In this document: in pieces, positions 1 through 7,406 of the stretch
How positions within the stretch are numbered: the first letter of the stretch is position 1
How the letters are laid out: every line of letters begins with the position of its first letter
Assembly: GCA_023433265.1 (NCBI GenBank)
Contig: JAEZDR010000141.1
Coordinates: 1 to 8,902, forward strand
Reading direction: 5' to 3'
Length of the DNA stretch: 8,902 nt
Origin: Bacteroidota bacterium
GTDB taxonomy: Bacteria > Bacteroidota > Bacteroidia > Chitinophagales > Chitinophagaceae
Program-made: the position numbers and the translations under genes
The notes under the pieces: model-generated
Seen by the model: only the letters and a program-made list of their open reading frames with translations
Databases searched by the model: none
What the model was told of the DNA's origin: nothing

Positions 1-282
1 GATAGCATAGTGTACATGTAGTAAATCAAGATCATGATGTTCTATCACATCTACCATCGTACTCGCAAGCGCAACCTCATAAGGTGGATAATCAAATAAA
101 GGATAGGTGGGAACGCGCACTTCGTGATAAAAGATATTCGCACTAAACACATTCAGTCTTACCGGTTGCTGGTAAGTAATGAAATGCACACTATGACCTT
201 TATCCGCTAATGCCTTACCAAGCTCAGTAGCTAATACGCCACTTCCTCCAAACGTGGGATAGCACACAATTCCAATTCGCAT
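1..282 (-). CDS. bshA: N-acetyl-alpha-D-glucosaminyl L-malate synthase BshA (N-terminal part, cut by window edge)
   Basis: The visible part is the first 94 residues of a GT4-family glycosyltransferase; the gene continues past the left edge. BshA joins UDP-GlcNAc to L-malate in the cytoplasm, the first step of bacillithiol synthesis (established for Bacillus; homologues are common in Bacteroidota). The start is ATG at 280-282. The protein opens MRIGIVCYPTFGGSG, with the glycine-rich donor loop at residues 12-15, then ATELGKALADKGH (18-30), then the PTYPLFDYPPYEVALAS stretch and LLHVHYA at 87-93. I recall all of these as close to Bacillus BshA, in particular CYPxxGGSG, YPPY and HAHYA. The gene diverges from the M28 peptidase across a 77-bp gap. 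A 7-of-8 match to the Bacteroidota -7 element (TACTTTTA, complement of 301-308) lies upstream, without a clear -33 partner. Family is near certain; BshA rather than another GT4 enzyme is likely from the N-terminus alone. Confidence 0.88.
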   Translation of the reverse strand, partial: MRIGIVCYPTFGGSGVLATELGKALADKGHSVHFITYQQPVRLNVFSANIFYHEVRVPTYPLFDYPPYEVALASTMVDVIEHHDLDLLHVHYAI

Positions 283-359
283 ACTTTGTTCTTAGGGGCG
301 TAAAAGTAACGAGCATTAATTAAATAGGTTTTGGTTAGTTTGCATCCTCATTTTTTGGT

Positions 360-1724
360 ATGAAGTATATCTTCCTCTCGTTGTTATCGCTGCTACTGTT
401 TTTCTTCGGTTCGGCACAAAGCGATGACGCAGCATTTATTAAAAGCATTTCAGACAATATCCTTACCAGCAAATCGTCCTACAACAACCTTCACCACCTC
501 ACCAAAAAGGTAGGTGCCCGCCTTGCCGGCTCAAAGCAAATGGTAATGGCCGAGCAATGGGGCTACAAAGCATTGCAGGCAGCAGGCGCCGACACAGTCT
601 ATTTCCAGGAGTGCAGGGTTCCGGTATGGCAAAGGGGCGGCACGGACAAAGCTCATGTAGTAACACCAAAGGGTAAAAGGCCCTTACAGGTTGTGGCGCT
701 TGGCAATACGCTTGGCTCCGGTAAAGCGGGTGTCAAAGCTCCGGTTGTAGTTGTGAAAAACTGGGCAGACTTAGAAGCAAGAAAAGATAACATAAAAGGC
801 AAGATTGTTTTCTACAGCGTTGGCTTCGATGAGCGGCATGTAAGAACCTTCCAGGCCTATTCTGAAAGCGTTCAATACCGGGGTGCCGGCGCAAGCAGGG
901 CAGCTAAATATGGCGCGGTAGCAGTAATCGTTCGCAGCATGAGCCATTCCAACGACAACTTCCCGCATACGGGCTCGGTAAATTATAACGACAGTTTTCC
1001 TAAGATTCCGGCGGTTGCTATCGGCTTAAGGGACGCAGCCTACCTGGATTCGTTTGCGTCAAATTCCAATACGGTAGTCGAGTTATTTACTTACGGACGC
1101 ACCCTTCCGGACACCATCGGCAACAACGTGATTGCAGAACTAAAAGGCACACTGCATCCGGAAAAGATTATCACCCTCGGTGGCCACCTCGATAGCTGGG
1201 ACAACTGCGAAGGCGCTCACGATGATGGCGCCGGTATTGTACAAACAATCGAAGTGCTGCGTGCATTTAAGGAATTAGGCTACCGGCCAAAGCACACTAT
1301 CCGGTTTGTGTTCTTCGCGAATGAAGAGAATGGTTTACGTGGCGGAAGGAAGTATGCGGAAGAAGCTAAGAGAAAAAACGAACAACACGTTTTCGCTCTT
1401 GAAAGTGATGCGGGTGGCTTTACACCCCGCGGCTTTAGTTTCTCCGGCCCGGAATCCTCCTGGTCTAAATTATTAAGCTGGAAGGAACTCCTCGCCCCTT
1501 ACTATGGTGACCAGTTCTCTAAAGGTGGTGGTGGCGCAGACATTGGCCCACTGGCAAGAACAATGAATGTTCCCGTTGCAGGGCTACTACCCGACAGCCA
1601 ACGTTACTTTGATGTCCATCACGCGGCCAACGATACTTTTGAGTCTGTGAACTTTAGAGAACTGAACCTCGGTGCTATCAACATGGCAGCACTGGTGTAT
1701 TTAGTTGATCAGTACGGACTGTAA
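360..1724 (+). CDS. Secreted M28-family metallopeptidase, carboxypeptidase Q-like
   Basis: A 454-residue exported zinc peptidase. Residues 1-20 form a signal peptide (hydrophobic core FLSLLSLLLFFF, likely type I cleavage near SAQ/S), so the enzyme should act in the periplasm or outside the cell. A protease-associated (PA) insert covers roughly 105-245. The M28 catalytic domain follows, with the di-zinc set visible: GGHLDSWD (H276), HDD (D288), NEEN (E322 as general base, E323 as ligand), ESDAGG (D350) and VHHAAND (H420/H421). These motifs and their order match human carboxypeptidase Q (GHLDSWD, AEEQG, ESDAG, HHSHGDT), so the likely activity is hydrolysis of dipeptides or removal of terminal residues for peptide scavenging. 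The ATG at 360 gives a complete signal peptide. Its stop is one base from the stop of the convergent methyltransferase. The exact substrate cannot be told from sequence. Confidence 0.93.
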   Translation: MKYIFLSLLSLLLFFFGSAQSDDAAFIKSISDNILTSKSSYNNLHHLTKKVGARLAGSKQMVMAEQWGYKALQAAGADTVYFQECRVPVWQRGGTDKAHVVTPKGKRPLQVVALGNTLGSGKAGVKAPVVVVKNWADLEARKDNIKGKIVFYSVGFDERHVRTFQAYSESVQYRGAGASRAAKYGAVAVIVRSMSHSNDNFPHTGSVNYNDSFPKIPAVAIGLRDAAYLDSFASNSNTVVELFTYGRTLPDTIGNNVIAELKGTLHPEKIITLGGHLDSWDNCEGAHDDGAGIVQTIEVLRAFKELGYRPKHTIRFVFFANEENGLRGGRKYAEEAKRKNEQHVFALESDAGGFTPRGFSFSGPESSWSKLLSWKELLAPYYGDQFSKGGGGADIGPLARTMNVPVAGLLPDSQRYFDVHHAANDTFESVNFRELNLGAINMAALVYLVDQYGL

Positions 1725-1725
1725 A

Positions 1726-2442
1726 CTAAGCCTGTAAAAGAAATATTGCAGGTCTTTTATGGAAGTCGGGTGTATCCTTCTTCCAATCCGCAATCGTTTT
1801 GCTCCTCACCTGCTCTGTGCCTGCAGTAAGATCTACTGCTATACAAAATCTTGTTGCTGGCTTGCAACTATTTAAAACATCAGCTATCACCTGGTTGTTC
1901 CGGTAAGGGGTTTCTATGAAGATGTGCGCACTGCCTGTTGCCTGTGAATTTGCTTCTATTTCTTTAATTGCTTTCTTTCGTTCGTGTCCATCTATAGGGA
2001 GGTAACCATGAAAGCTAAAGCGCTGACCATTCATCCCGCTTGCCATCAAAGCTAAAAGCAGGGAACTCGGCCCCACTAAGGGTTGCACCAAGGCACCATG
2101 CTTTTGTGCCAATGCAATCAATACCTGCCCGGGATCAGCAATGCCGGGGCAACCTGCCTCACTTACAATGCCGATGGTCTTATGCTCTTTTAAATGTTGT
2201 ACAAAGGCCGCAGATACTTCGCTCTCTGCTTTGTGAATGGTGTACCACTTATAATCGTCAATTACCATTTCCTTCCACAACTTCTTGAAATACCGCCGGG
2301 CGGTTTTCTCATTCTCCACAAAGAAAACATTGCACTCTCTGATAGCTTCAACAATATAGGATGGGATGGCTTTCAACGCCTGCTCATCTTCCTGCAATAC
2401 GGTAGGAATGAGGTATACCCTAGCTTTCTGTGGCTGCTGCAT
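1726..2442 (-). CDS. SAM-dependent methyltransferase of tetrapyrrole methylase fold (short RsmI-like)
   Basis: A 238-residue cytoplasmic protein of the tetrapyrrole (corrin/porphyrin) methylase superfamily, nearest to RsmI, which 2'-O-methylates C1402 of 16S rRNA. RsmI-type motifs are visible: GIVSEAGCPGIADPG (91-105; compare VSDAGTPLINDPG in E. coli RsmI), PLVGPSSLLLALMASG (121-136), RFSFHGYLP (141-149) and the IETPYRN stretch near 176. It is about 50 residues shorter than E. coli RsmI. It lacks the basic C-terminal domain, and its N-terminus is divergent, without the usual GNLGD-type opening. It therefore belongs to a short subfamily found in Bacteroidota beside a full-length RsmI (my recollection), and its target could be another RNA or molecule; I give no symbol for that reason. 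The ATG at 2440-2442 lies inside the end of the upstream EI24 gene, which suggests translational coupling. Confidence 0.85.
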   Translation of the reverse strand: MQQPQKARVYLIPTVLQEDEQALKAIPSYIVEAIRECNVFFVENEKTARRYFKKLWKEMVIDDYKWYTIHKAESEVSAAFVQHLKEHKTIGIVSEAGCPGIADPGQVLIALAQKHGALVQPLVGPSSLLLALMASGMNGQRFSFHGYLPIDGHERKKAIKEIEANSQATGSAHIFIETPYRNNQVIADVLNSCKPATRFCIAVDLTAGTEQVRSKTIADWKKDTPDFHKRPAIFLLQA

Positions 2443-3205
2443 AACGGGGATTATTTGTGTGTTTTATCATGCTCAGCGTTGCAGCAATTACCGCATAGGC
2501 GGGTGCCATCACCCAACCCACCACCGGAAGCAGGTGCATTATGTAAAAGACGATGCCATTACCCACAGCTAAACCCTTGTGGCGGCCTATAAAATAGATG
2601 CTTTCAGAGGCTGTCATCTTCCTGCGTTCACAACTATAATCCAGCATACTAAAACCATAATAAAAGCACTCTACAACAATGGCGATCAAGGGGGTTATCC
2701 ATCCCGCCAATGGAACGACTGACAAAAGTGCTATCGCTATAAGATATACGGTCTGCCATAAAGAGTTTCGTATAGAAAGTGCTATTCCCCTCACTACATC
2801 TTTAAAAAACTGTCGGGCATTAAAGTCATAACTGCGCCCTGAAATGATAGCTTCTGTCTTTTCACTCAGGTAAGCGAATATCGGCGAACCCAATATCAGC
2901 CAGATGTATTTAAACAAAGAGAAATAGAATAGCATCAGGATAAGCCAGAGTATTAGTCCTGCAAGCGTAAACAGGAAGCCAACAAAGCCACTGTTAATGG
3001 TGTCCAGCCAAACTTTCAATCCTGTCTTCAGGCTTAGCCATTCTATCACGCTACTTGCACTCTTGCCAAAAAAGTACATGCTGAACATGAAGAGTAAAGC
3101 GTAGATAATTCCAGGGATATAAATCCATTTCCAAAGCTTATACCGTTTGATGAGCTGGTGCGCCTCGAAATAAGATTGAATAGCTATTACAATTTCTTTT
3201 AACAA
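2420..3205 (-). CDS. EI24 domain (CysZ-like) integral membrane protein
   Basis: A 261-residue inner-membrane protein. Hydrophobic segments lie at about 28-46, 72-98, 100-113 (shorter), 148-182 (probably two) and 212-245. The stretch GSPIFAYLSEKTEAIISG (106-123) and the later GFSMLDYSCERRKM (184-197) are typical of EI24/CysZ proteins. E. coli CysZ is a sulfate transporter, but Bacteroidota members are not clearly tied to sulfur, so I do not assign sulfate uptake. No ATG is available: the frame is closed by TAA at 3218-3220, and the first ATG-encoded methionine falls inside the first membrane segment. TTG at 3203-3205 fits the conserved N-terminus (MLKEIVIAIQSYFEAH) and is chosen as start. The 3' end overlaps the methyltransferase gene by 23 bp in another frame. 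The gene diverges from the DNA glycosylase over 34 bp. Confidence 0.85.
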   Translation of the reverse strand: MLKEIVIAIQSYFEAHQLIKRYKLWKWIYIPGIIYALLFMFSMYFFGKSASSVIEWLSLKTGLKVWLDTINSGFVGFLFTLAGLILWLILMLFYFSLFKYIWLILGSPIFAYLSEKTEAIISGRSYDFNARQFFKDVVRGIALSIRNSLWQTVYLIAIALLSVVPLAGWITPLIAIVVECFYYGFSMLDYSCERRKMTASESIYFIGRHKGLAVGNGIVFYIMHLLPVVGWVMAPAYAVIAATLSMIKHTNNPRYAAATES

Positions 3206-3239
3206 CCGCTGGTTATTTTAGCGGCTCAATTTAGTACAA
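3206..3239. promoter_or_regulatory. 34-bp divergent intergenic region with small inverted repeat
   Basis: This is all that separates the TTG start of the EI24 gene (minus) from the TTG start of the glycosylase gene (plus). Any promoters must overlap each other or extend into the coding regions. It holds a 5-bp inverted repeat, CCGCT (3206-3210) and AGCGG (3220-3224), around a 9-nt T-rich spacer. I see no good TAnnTTTG element on either strand. Regulation by the repeat is speculation. Confidence 0.35.
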
Positions 3240-3902
3240 TTGGCAAAGAGTTATAGGCAACAAGAAGTATTTGACCCTGGGAAGTATAAAAAACTACCAG
3301 GCAGCTTTTACCTCGGTACTGATGTTGTTAAGATTGCCAGGTCGCTTTTAGGTAAGGTAATCATTACGCAATTCGATGGCGTTACTACGGCTGCGCGTAT
3401 AGTAGAAACAGAAGCTTACAACGGTATAGTTGATAAAGCATCACATGCCTATAACAACAGGCGCACAGCAAGAACAGAGGTAATGTTTGGTAAGGGCGGT
3501 GTGGCTTACGTGTATCTATGTTATGGCATTCATCATCTGTTTAACGTGGTAACTAACAAAGAAGGCACACCCCATGCTGTTCTCATAAGGGCAGCAGAAC
3601 CCATCTTCGGTATTGAAGCAATGCTCTGGCGTACCGGGAAGGTTATTGCTGACTACACGCTTACAAAAGGCCCGGGAAATGTTTCCAAAGCGCTCGGTAT
3701 TCATACCCGGCATACGGGACTCTCTCTATCAGGCGATGAACTGATAATAGCCAGTGACAGGTATAAATTATCGACAGCGCAAATCATTACATCGCAACGT
3801 ATAGGAGTTGATTACGCCGCTGAGGACGCATTGCTTCCCTACCGCTTTTCTGTTAAGCACAATCCTTACGTAAGCGGGAAGAAGATAAAACAAACAGGTT
3901 AG
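3240..3902 (+). CDS. DNA-3-methyladenine glycosylase, AAG/MPG family
   Basis: A 220-residue base-excision repair enzyme of the AAG (MPG) family, which removes 3-methyladenine, hypoxanthine and other damaged purines from DNA. The key residues of human AAG all have counterparts at the right spacing: RIVETEAY supplies catalytic E58 and Y60 (human E125, Y127), H69 matches H136, YVYLCYG gives intercalating Y92 (human Y159), and N102 matches N169. KGPGNVSKALGI (143-154) matches the conserved GPGxLxxAlGI stretch. The length is normal for bacterial AAG. No ATG lies before the core domain, and an in-frame TAG at 3219-3221 bounds the frame, so TTG at 3240 is the only sensible start. The roughly 20 residues before LPGSFYLG are not conserved. 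The gene diverges from the EI24 gene and stands 62 bp before the VWA gene on the same strand; co-transcription is possible but not shown. Confidence 0.93.
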   Translation: MAKSYRQQEVFDPGKYKKLPGSFYLGTDVVKIARSLLGKVIITQFDGVTTAARIVETEAYNGIVDKASHAYNNRRTARTEVMFGKGGVAYVYLCYGIHHLFNVVTNKEGTPHAVLIRAAEPIFGIEAMLWRTGKVIADYTLTKGPGNVSKALGIHTRHTGLSLSGDELIIASDRYKLSTAQIITSQRIGVDYAAEDALLPYRFSVKHNPYVSGKKIKQTG

Positions 3903-3964
3903 CACAAACGATTTTAGCATTACCATAAAGCTTTGCGCCCCGGTTTTTTCTTTAGCTTTCCACC

Positions 3965-5062
3965 ATGAGAGGCTTCCGATTTGCAGGGTTCAGTGAATCC
4001 GATGCACAGAAATCTAAATTTGAACAGTTTCTTGACTTGTTCATGCAACTCCTAACCTATACCAATGGAGATGTGGCAGAAGCGCTAAAGTGGATGAATG
4101 AGCTGGATAAACAATATGCGCTCACCAACGACGAATACGGCATGGGCGACTTTATTGATGACCTCCGTGAAAATGGCTACATCAAAGACAACGAGCTAAA
4201 TGGTGAAATGTCTCTTACCGCTAAAAGCGAGCAGACCATTAGGAAGAACAGCCTTGAAGAGATATTTGGCAAGCTAAAAAAAACAACACAAGGCAATCAC
4301 CAAACATTTAAACCCGGCCTTGGGGATGAAATCAACCCTGAGACAAGGCCTTACCAGTTTGGCGACAGGGTTGACCAGATAGACTTCACCGAAAGCATCA
4401 GGAATGCACAGATTAATCATGGCATCGACTCTTTTTCAATGAGGGAAGATGACTTGCATATAAGGGAGACGGATTTCAAAACACAAACCTCTACGGTGTT
4501 AATGATTGATATCTCTCACTCCATGATTCTTTACGGTGAGGATAGGATTACACCCGCCAAGAAGGTAGCGATGGCACTGAGTGAGCTTATAACAACCAAA
4601 TACCCAAAGGACACTCTCGACATCGTTGTGTTTGGCAACGACGCCTGGCAAATAGAAATCAAGGATCTGCCTTACCTGCAGGTAGGCCCCTATCATACCA
4701 ATACCGTGGCAGGTCTTGAATTAGCGATGGATCTGTTGAGGCGAAGGAAGAATCCCAACAAGCAAATCTTCATGATCACGGATGGCAAGCCTACATGCCT
4801 TAAGATTGGTGGCAAATACTATAAGAACAGCTTCGGCCTCGACCGTAAAGTTGTAAACCGGTGCATCAACCTTGCTGCGCAATGCAAGAAACTTAAAATC
4901 CCTATCACAACATTCATGATTGCATCCGATCCTTACCTGCAAAGTTTTGTGCAGGAGTTTACGGAAATGAATAACGGTAAAGCCTTTTTCGCTTCGCTTG
5001 ACAAACTGGGAGCCTTTATATTCAAAGACTTTGAGAGTGGTAAGCGTAAGACGATTTATTAA
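3965..5062 (+). CDS. VWA domain protein partnered with a chelatase-like AAA+ ATPase
   Basis: A 365-residue cytoplasmic protein with no signal peptide or membrane segment. The N-terminal half (about 1-170) is a mostly helical, charged region specific to this family, with YGMGDFIDDLRENGYI near 58-73. A von Willebrand factor A domain follows from about 175 to the end. Its metal-ion-dependent adhesion site (MIDAS) is complete: DISHS (D182, S184, S186), T247 in HTNTVAG, and D273 in MITDGKP, so it should bind Mg2+. It lies 17 bp upstream of the AAA+ gene, so the two are almost surely one operon and probably one complex, by analogy with magnesium chelatase BchI/BchD and MoxR-VWA pairs. I recall a similar pair at Rv0958/Rv0959 of Mycobacterium tuberculosis. 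The biological role is unknown to me. The ATG at 3965 is the first in frame, and the opening MRGFRFAGF looks family-like. Confidence 0.88.
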   Translation: MRGFRFAGFSESDAQKSKFEQFLDLFMQLLTYTNGDVAEALKWMNELDKQYALTNDEYGMGDFIDDLRENGYIKDNELNGEMSLTAKSEQTIRKNSLEEIFGKLKKTTQGNHQTFKPGLGDEINPETRPYQFGDRVDQIDFTESIRNAQINHGIDSFSMREDDLHIRETDFKTQTSTVLMIDISHSMILYGEDRITPAKKVAMALSELITTKYPKDTLDIVVFGNDAWQIEIKDLPYLQVGPYHTNTVAGLELAMDLLRRRKNPNKQIFMITDGKPTCLKIGGKYYKNSFGLDRKVVNRCINLAAQCKKLKIPITTFMIASDPYLQSFVQEFTEMNNGKAFFASLDKLGAFIFKDFESGKRKTIY

Positions 5063-5079
5063 AAAAAGCAGCTAGACAA

Positions 5080-6603
5080 ATGAGTTATCCAACTATAAAG
5101 ACATTAGGCGAATTAAAGAAGAGCGGTTACGAAACCAAATCGGTGAAAGATGAAGTGAGAAATAACCTCGTTGCTAAAATGAAGATCGGAGACAATCCTT
5201 TTCCGGGCATCATTGGCTATGAGGAAACTGTTATTCCGGATACTGAACGTGCGTTACTTAGCCGGCATAACATTTTATTCCTTGGCCTTAGAGGACAAGC
5301 TAAGACGAGGATGGCGAGACAAATGATCAACCTGCTGGATGAATATATTCCCATCATTGCAGGAAGTGAAGTAAACGACGACCCGCTGCAACCACTAAGC
5401 AAGTATGCAAAAGACCAGTTAGCAGAATATGGTGATGAGACGCCCATTGAATGGGTTCACAGAAGCGCCCGTTATGGAGAAAAACTTGCTACGCCCGATG
5501 TGAGTGTGGCCGACCTTATAGGTGACATAGATCCTATCAAAGCAGCTAACATGCGCCTCAATTTTGCCGACGAACGTGTGATACACTATGGCATTATTCC
5601 CCGCAGCAACCGGTGCATCTTTGTTATAAACGAGCTTCCAGACCTTCAGGCAAGAATACAGGTAGCGCTCTTTAACATACTGGAGGAAGGCGATATCCAG
5701 ATAAGGGGTTTTAAGCTTCGGATGCCTTTAGATATTCTCTTTGTCTTTACTGCTAATCCTGAAGATTATACTAACAGGGGCAGTATAGTTACCCCATTGA
5801 AGGATAGAATCCAAAGCCAGATACTTACTCACTATCCTAAAACCATAGAAACATCTCTGGTAATTACCGAACAAGAAGCGAGACTCCTGCCTGCACAACA
5901 AGAGAAAGTTGCTGTTGGCGACTTAGTTAAACGGCTGATAGAGCAAATAGCATTTGAAGCGCGCAATAACGAATACGTAGATAAAAAGAGCGGCGTAAGT
6001 GCAAGGCTCACCATTGCTGCTTACGAGAATGCAGTGGCCAGTGCCGAACGCAGAAGCATCTTGTTTAATGAAGAACAAACACAGGTTTGGATTAGCGACC
6101 TTGTTGCTATCATCCCATCTATCACCGGAAAGATAGAACTGGTGTATGAAGGGGAACAAGAGGGGCCGTACCAGGTGGCGCTTAACCTGATTGATAAAGC
6201 TATCAGGAGTGTTTTTGTACAGTACTTTCCTAACCCCGAGCTTCAAAAGAAAAAGAGAAACACGGGAAAACCATCTCAGCAGGAAAAGCAAACAGAAAAT
6301 CCTTACAAGTCTATTACACAATGGTTTGATGCGGGCAACAAAGTAGACCTGATGCTTGATGTAAAAGACAGCGACAAAATAGCCAGGCTGTACAGCGTAA
6401 ACGGCCTATATGCAATGGTAGAGAAACATTTTCATCATGCTAATGAGAAAGAGATGGCCTTGTTAATGGAGTTTGTATTGCATGGCCTTGCCTCCTACTC
6501 TTTCATCAGTAAAAAAATGGTAGAAGGCAGGTATGAGTTCAAAGACCTGATTGGAAGTATGATGAATCTGAGTATGATGGATGTGGATGACGACGAAGAA
6601 TAG
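5080..6603 (+). CDS. Magnesium chelatase/MoxR-like AAA+ ATPase
   Basis: A 507-residue AAA+ ATPase of the chelatase/MoxR type, probably a ring-forming remodelling motor acting with the VWA protein encoded just upstream. Visible elements are Walker A GLRGQAKT (69-76), a Walker B-like strand CIFVINELPDL (179-189) in which the usual Asp before the catalytic Glu is Asn (N184-E185), sensor 1 FTANPEDY (223-230), the arginine-finger region PLKDRIQSQ (239-247, R243), and sensor 2 GVSARLTI (305-312, R309). A basic, Gln-rich linker (about 389-406) leads into a family-specific C-terminal helical region (about 408-507) that ends in an acidic tail, DVDDDEE. No chlorophyll or cobalamin synthesis genes are present, so a literal Mg- or Co-chelatase role is unlikely. 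The stop lies 11 bp from the convergent truB stop. The family is certain; substrate and pathway are unknown. Confidence 0.9.
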   Translation: MSYPTIKTLGELKKSGYETKSVKDEVRNNLVAKMKIGDNPFPGIIGYEETVIPDTERALLSRHNILFLGLRGQAKTRMARQMINLLDEYIPIIAGSEVNDDPLQPLSKYAKDQLAEYGDETPIEWVHRSARYGEKLATPDVSVADLIGDIDPIKAANMRLNFADERVIHYGIIPRSNRCIFVINELPDLQARIQVALFNILEEGDIQIRGFKLRMPLDILFVFTANPEDYTNRGSIVTPLKDRIQSQILTHYPKTIETSLVITEQEARLLPAQQEKVAVGDLVKRLIEQIAFEARNNEYVDKKSGVSARLTIAAYENAVASAERRSILFNEEQTQVWISDLVAIIPSITGKIELVYEGEQEGPYQVALNLIDKAIRSVFVQYFPNPELQKKKRNTGKPSQQEKQTENPYKSITQWFDAGNKVDLMLDVKDSDKIARLYSVNGLYAMVEKHFHHANEKEMALLMEFVLHGLASYSFISKKMVEGRYEFKDLIGSMMNLSMMDVDDDEE

Positions 6604-6614
6604 ATACGCCCGTT

Positions 6615-7328
6615 CTAAATTGCGTGTTGTTGTTTTAATGCTTCTATTTTATCCCTGAAAGAATCAATAGATTCTGCGTCCTCGAGTTTGAATATGCCGA
6701 TACGTGTACGGCATAGGGAACTTAAATAGGCCCCCACGCCGAGCGCCTTTCCAAAATCGTTTGCGAGTGAACGGATATAGGTGCCAGTTGAACAAACCAC
6801 TTTAAATGTGACAACTGGCAGTTCAATATTTGTGATTTCAAAAGAAGAGATGGTAACCGGACGAGGCTCAAGCGCCAGGTCAACACCTTTTCGCGCGGAA
6901 AGATAAACAGGCTTGCCATCCTTTTTGATAGCTGAGTGCATGGGAGGCACTTGCATAATTAGTCCGGTAAACTGCTGAGTTGCGTTCTTAATTGCCTCGA
7001 TGAATAGACCGTCAAGAGATGTAACAGATTCCGGAGTACTTTCAAGGTCATAGGTTGGTGTGCAGGCCCCCAGCGTGAAGGTTCCTGTATATTCCTTCTC
7101 CATCCCCATGTATTCGTTAATCTTTTTGGTGAATTTACCTGTGCATATAATGAGTAGTCCTGTCGCCAGCGGGTCCAGCGTACCGGCATGACCTACCTTG
7201 GAAATGCCGGTAAGAATTCTCACTTTTTTGACAGCGTCGAATGATGTCCACTTCAATGGTTTATCTATCAGTATTACCTGCCCTTCAAGGTAGGGTTGCA
7301 TGGCAGGATGTAAAGGTTTTTGCTTCAT
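6615..7328 (-). CDS. truB: tRNA pseudouridine(55) synthase TruB
   Basis: A 237-residue TruB that isomerises U55 to pseudouridine in the T-loop of tRNAs. Visible motifs are IDKPLKWTSFDAV (21-33), the catalytic motif GHAGTLDPLATGLL (46-59) with nucleophile D52 (E. coli D48), KEYTG with Y80 (E. coli Y76), PPMHSAIKKDGKPVY (128-142), and the STGTYIRSLANDFG stretch (180-193) with R186 (E. coli R181). The protein is shorter than E. coli TruB (314 residues) because it lacks the C-terminal PUA-like domain, as is usual in Bacteroidota. The ATG at 7326-7328 is chosen; an alternative ATG nine codons later would still leave the core intact. The gene converges on the AAA+ gene (11-bp gap, no terminator visible there) and diverges from the TonB-C gene. 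Confidence 0.96.
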   Translation of the reverse strand: MKQKPLHPAMQPYLEGQVILIDKPLKWTSFDAVKKVRILTGISKVGHAGTLDPLATGLLIICTGKFTKKINEYMGMEKEYTGTFTLGACTPTYDLESTPESVTSLDGLFIEAIKNATQQFTGLIMQVPPMHSAIKKDGKPVYLSARKGVDLALEPRPVTISSFEITNIELPVVTFKVVCSTGTYIRSLANDFGKALGVGAYLSSLCRTRIGIFKLEDAESIDSFRDKIEALKQQHAI

Positions 7329-7384
7329 CTGGATCAGGCAAAGAAACTACTTACCATCAACATTATAGCTGCATTACAGTATTG

Positions 7385-7392
7385 TATCTTTG
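7385..7392 (+). promoter_or_regulatory. Candidate Bacteroidota -7 promoter element (TATCTTTG)
   Basis: TATCTTTG is an exact match to the Bacteroidota -7 consensus TAnnTTTG, in the 78-bp gap between the divergent truB and TonB-C genes and pointing at the latter. Transcription would begin near 7398-7400, leaving only about 7-10 nt before the chosen ATG at 7407. This fits the ATG at 7407 and argues against the longer frame that begins at 7320. No convincing -33 TTG is seen 17-21 bp upstream, so support is moderate. Confidence 0.5.
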
Positions 7393-7406
7393 AAAAAAAC
7401 AGCTGC

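Noticed and set aside
335..342. TTAGTTTG as -7 element for the M28 peptidase
   Set aside because: It has one mismatch to TAnnTTTG at an important position and no TTG at -33. Such matches are common in AT-rich DNA.
2040..2592. Open frames antisense to the methyltransferase and EI24 genes
   Set aside because: They have no recognisable domain and lie wholly opposite well-supported genes, as expected for shadow frames.
3932..3960. Promoter-like TTTG-N17-TAGCTTTC ahead of the VWA gene
   Set aside because: Spacing is plausible, but the last base of the -7 element is wrong and transcription would start on or after the ATG at 3965, requiring a leaderless message. Too weak to list.
5923..6321. 132-codon open frame antisense to the AAA+ gene
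   Set aside because: Low-complexity hydrophobic and Cys/Phe-rich translation, opposite conserved AAA+ sequence. No independent support.
7320..7406. Upstream extension of the TonB-C gene starting at 7320
   Set aside because: It would put 29 non-conserved residues before a good signal peptide, overlap the truB start, and begin upstream of the likely promoter at 7385. The ATG at 7407 explains everything better.
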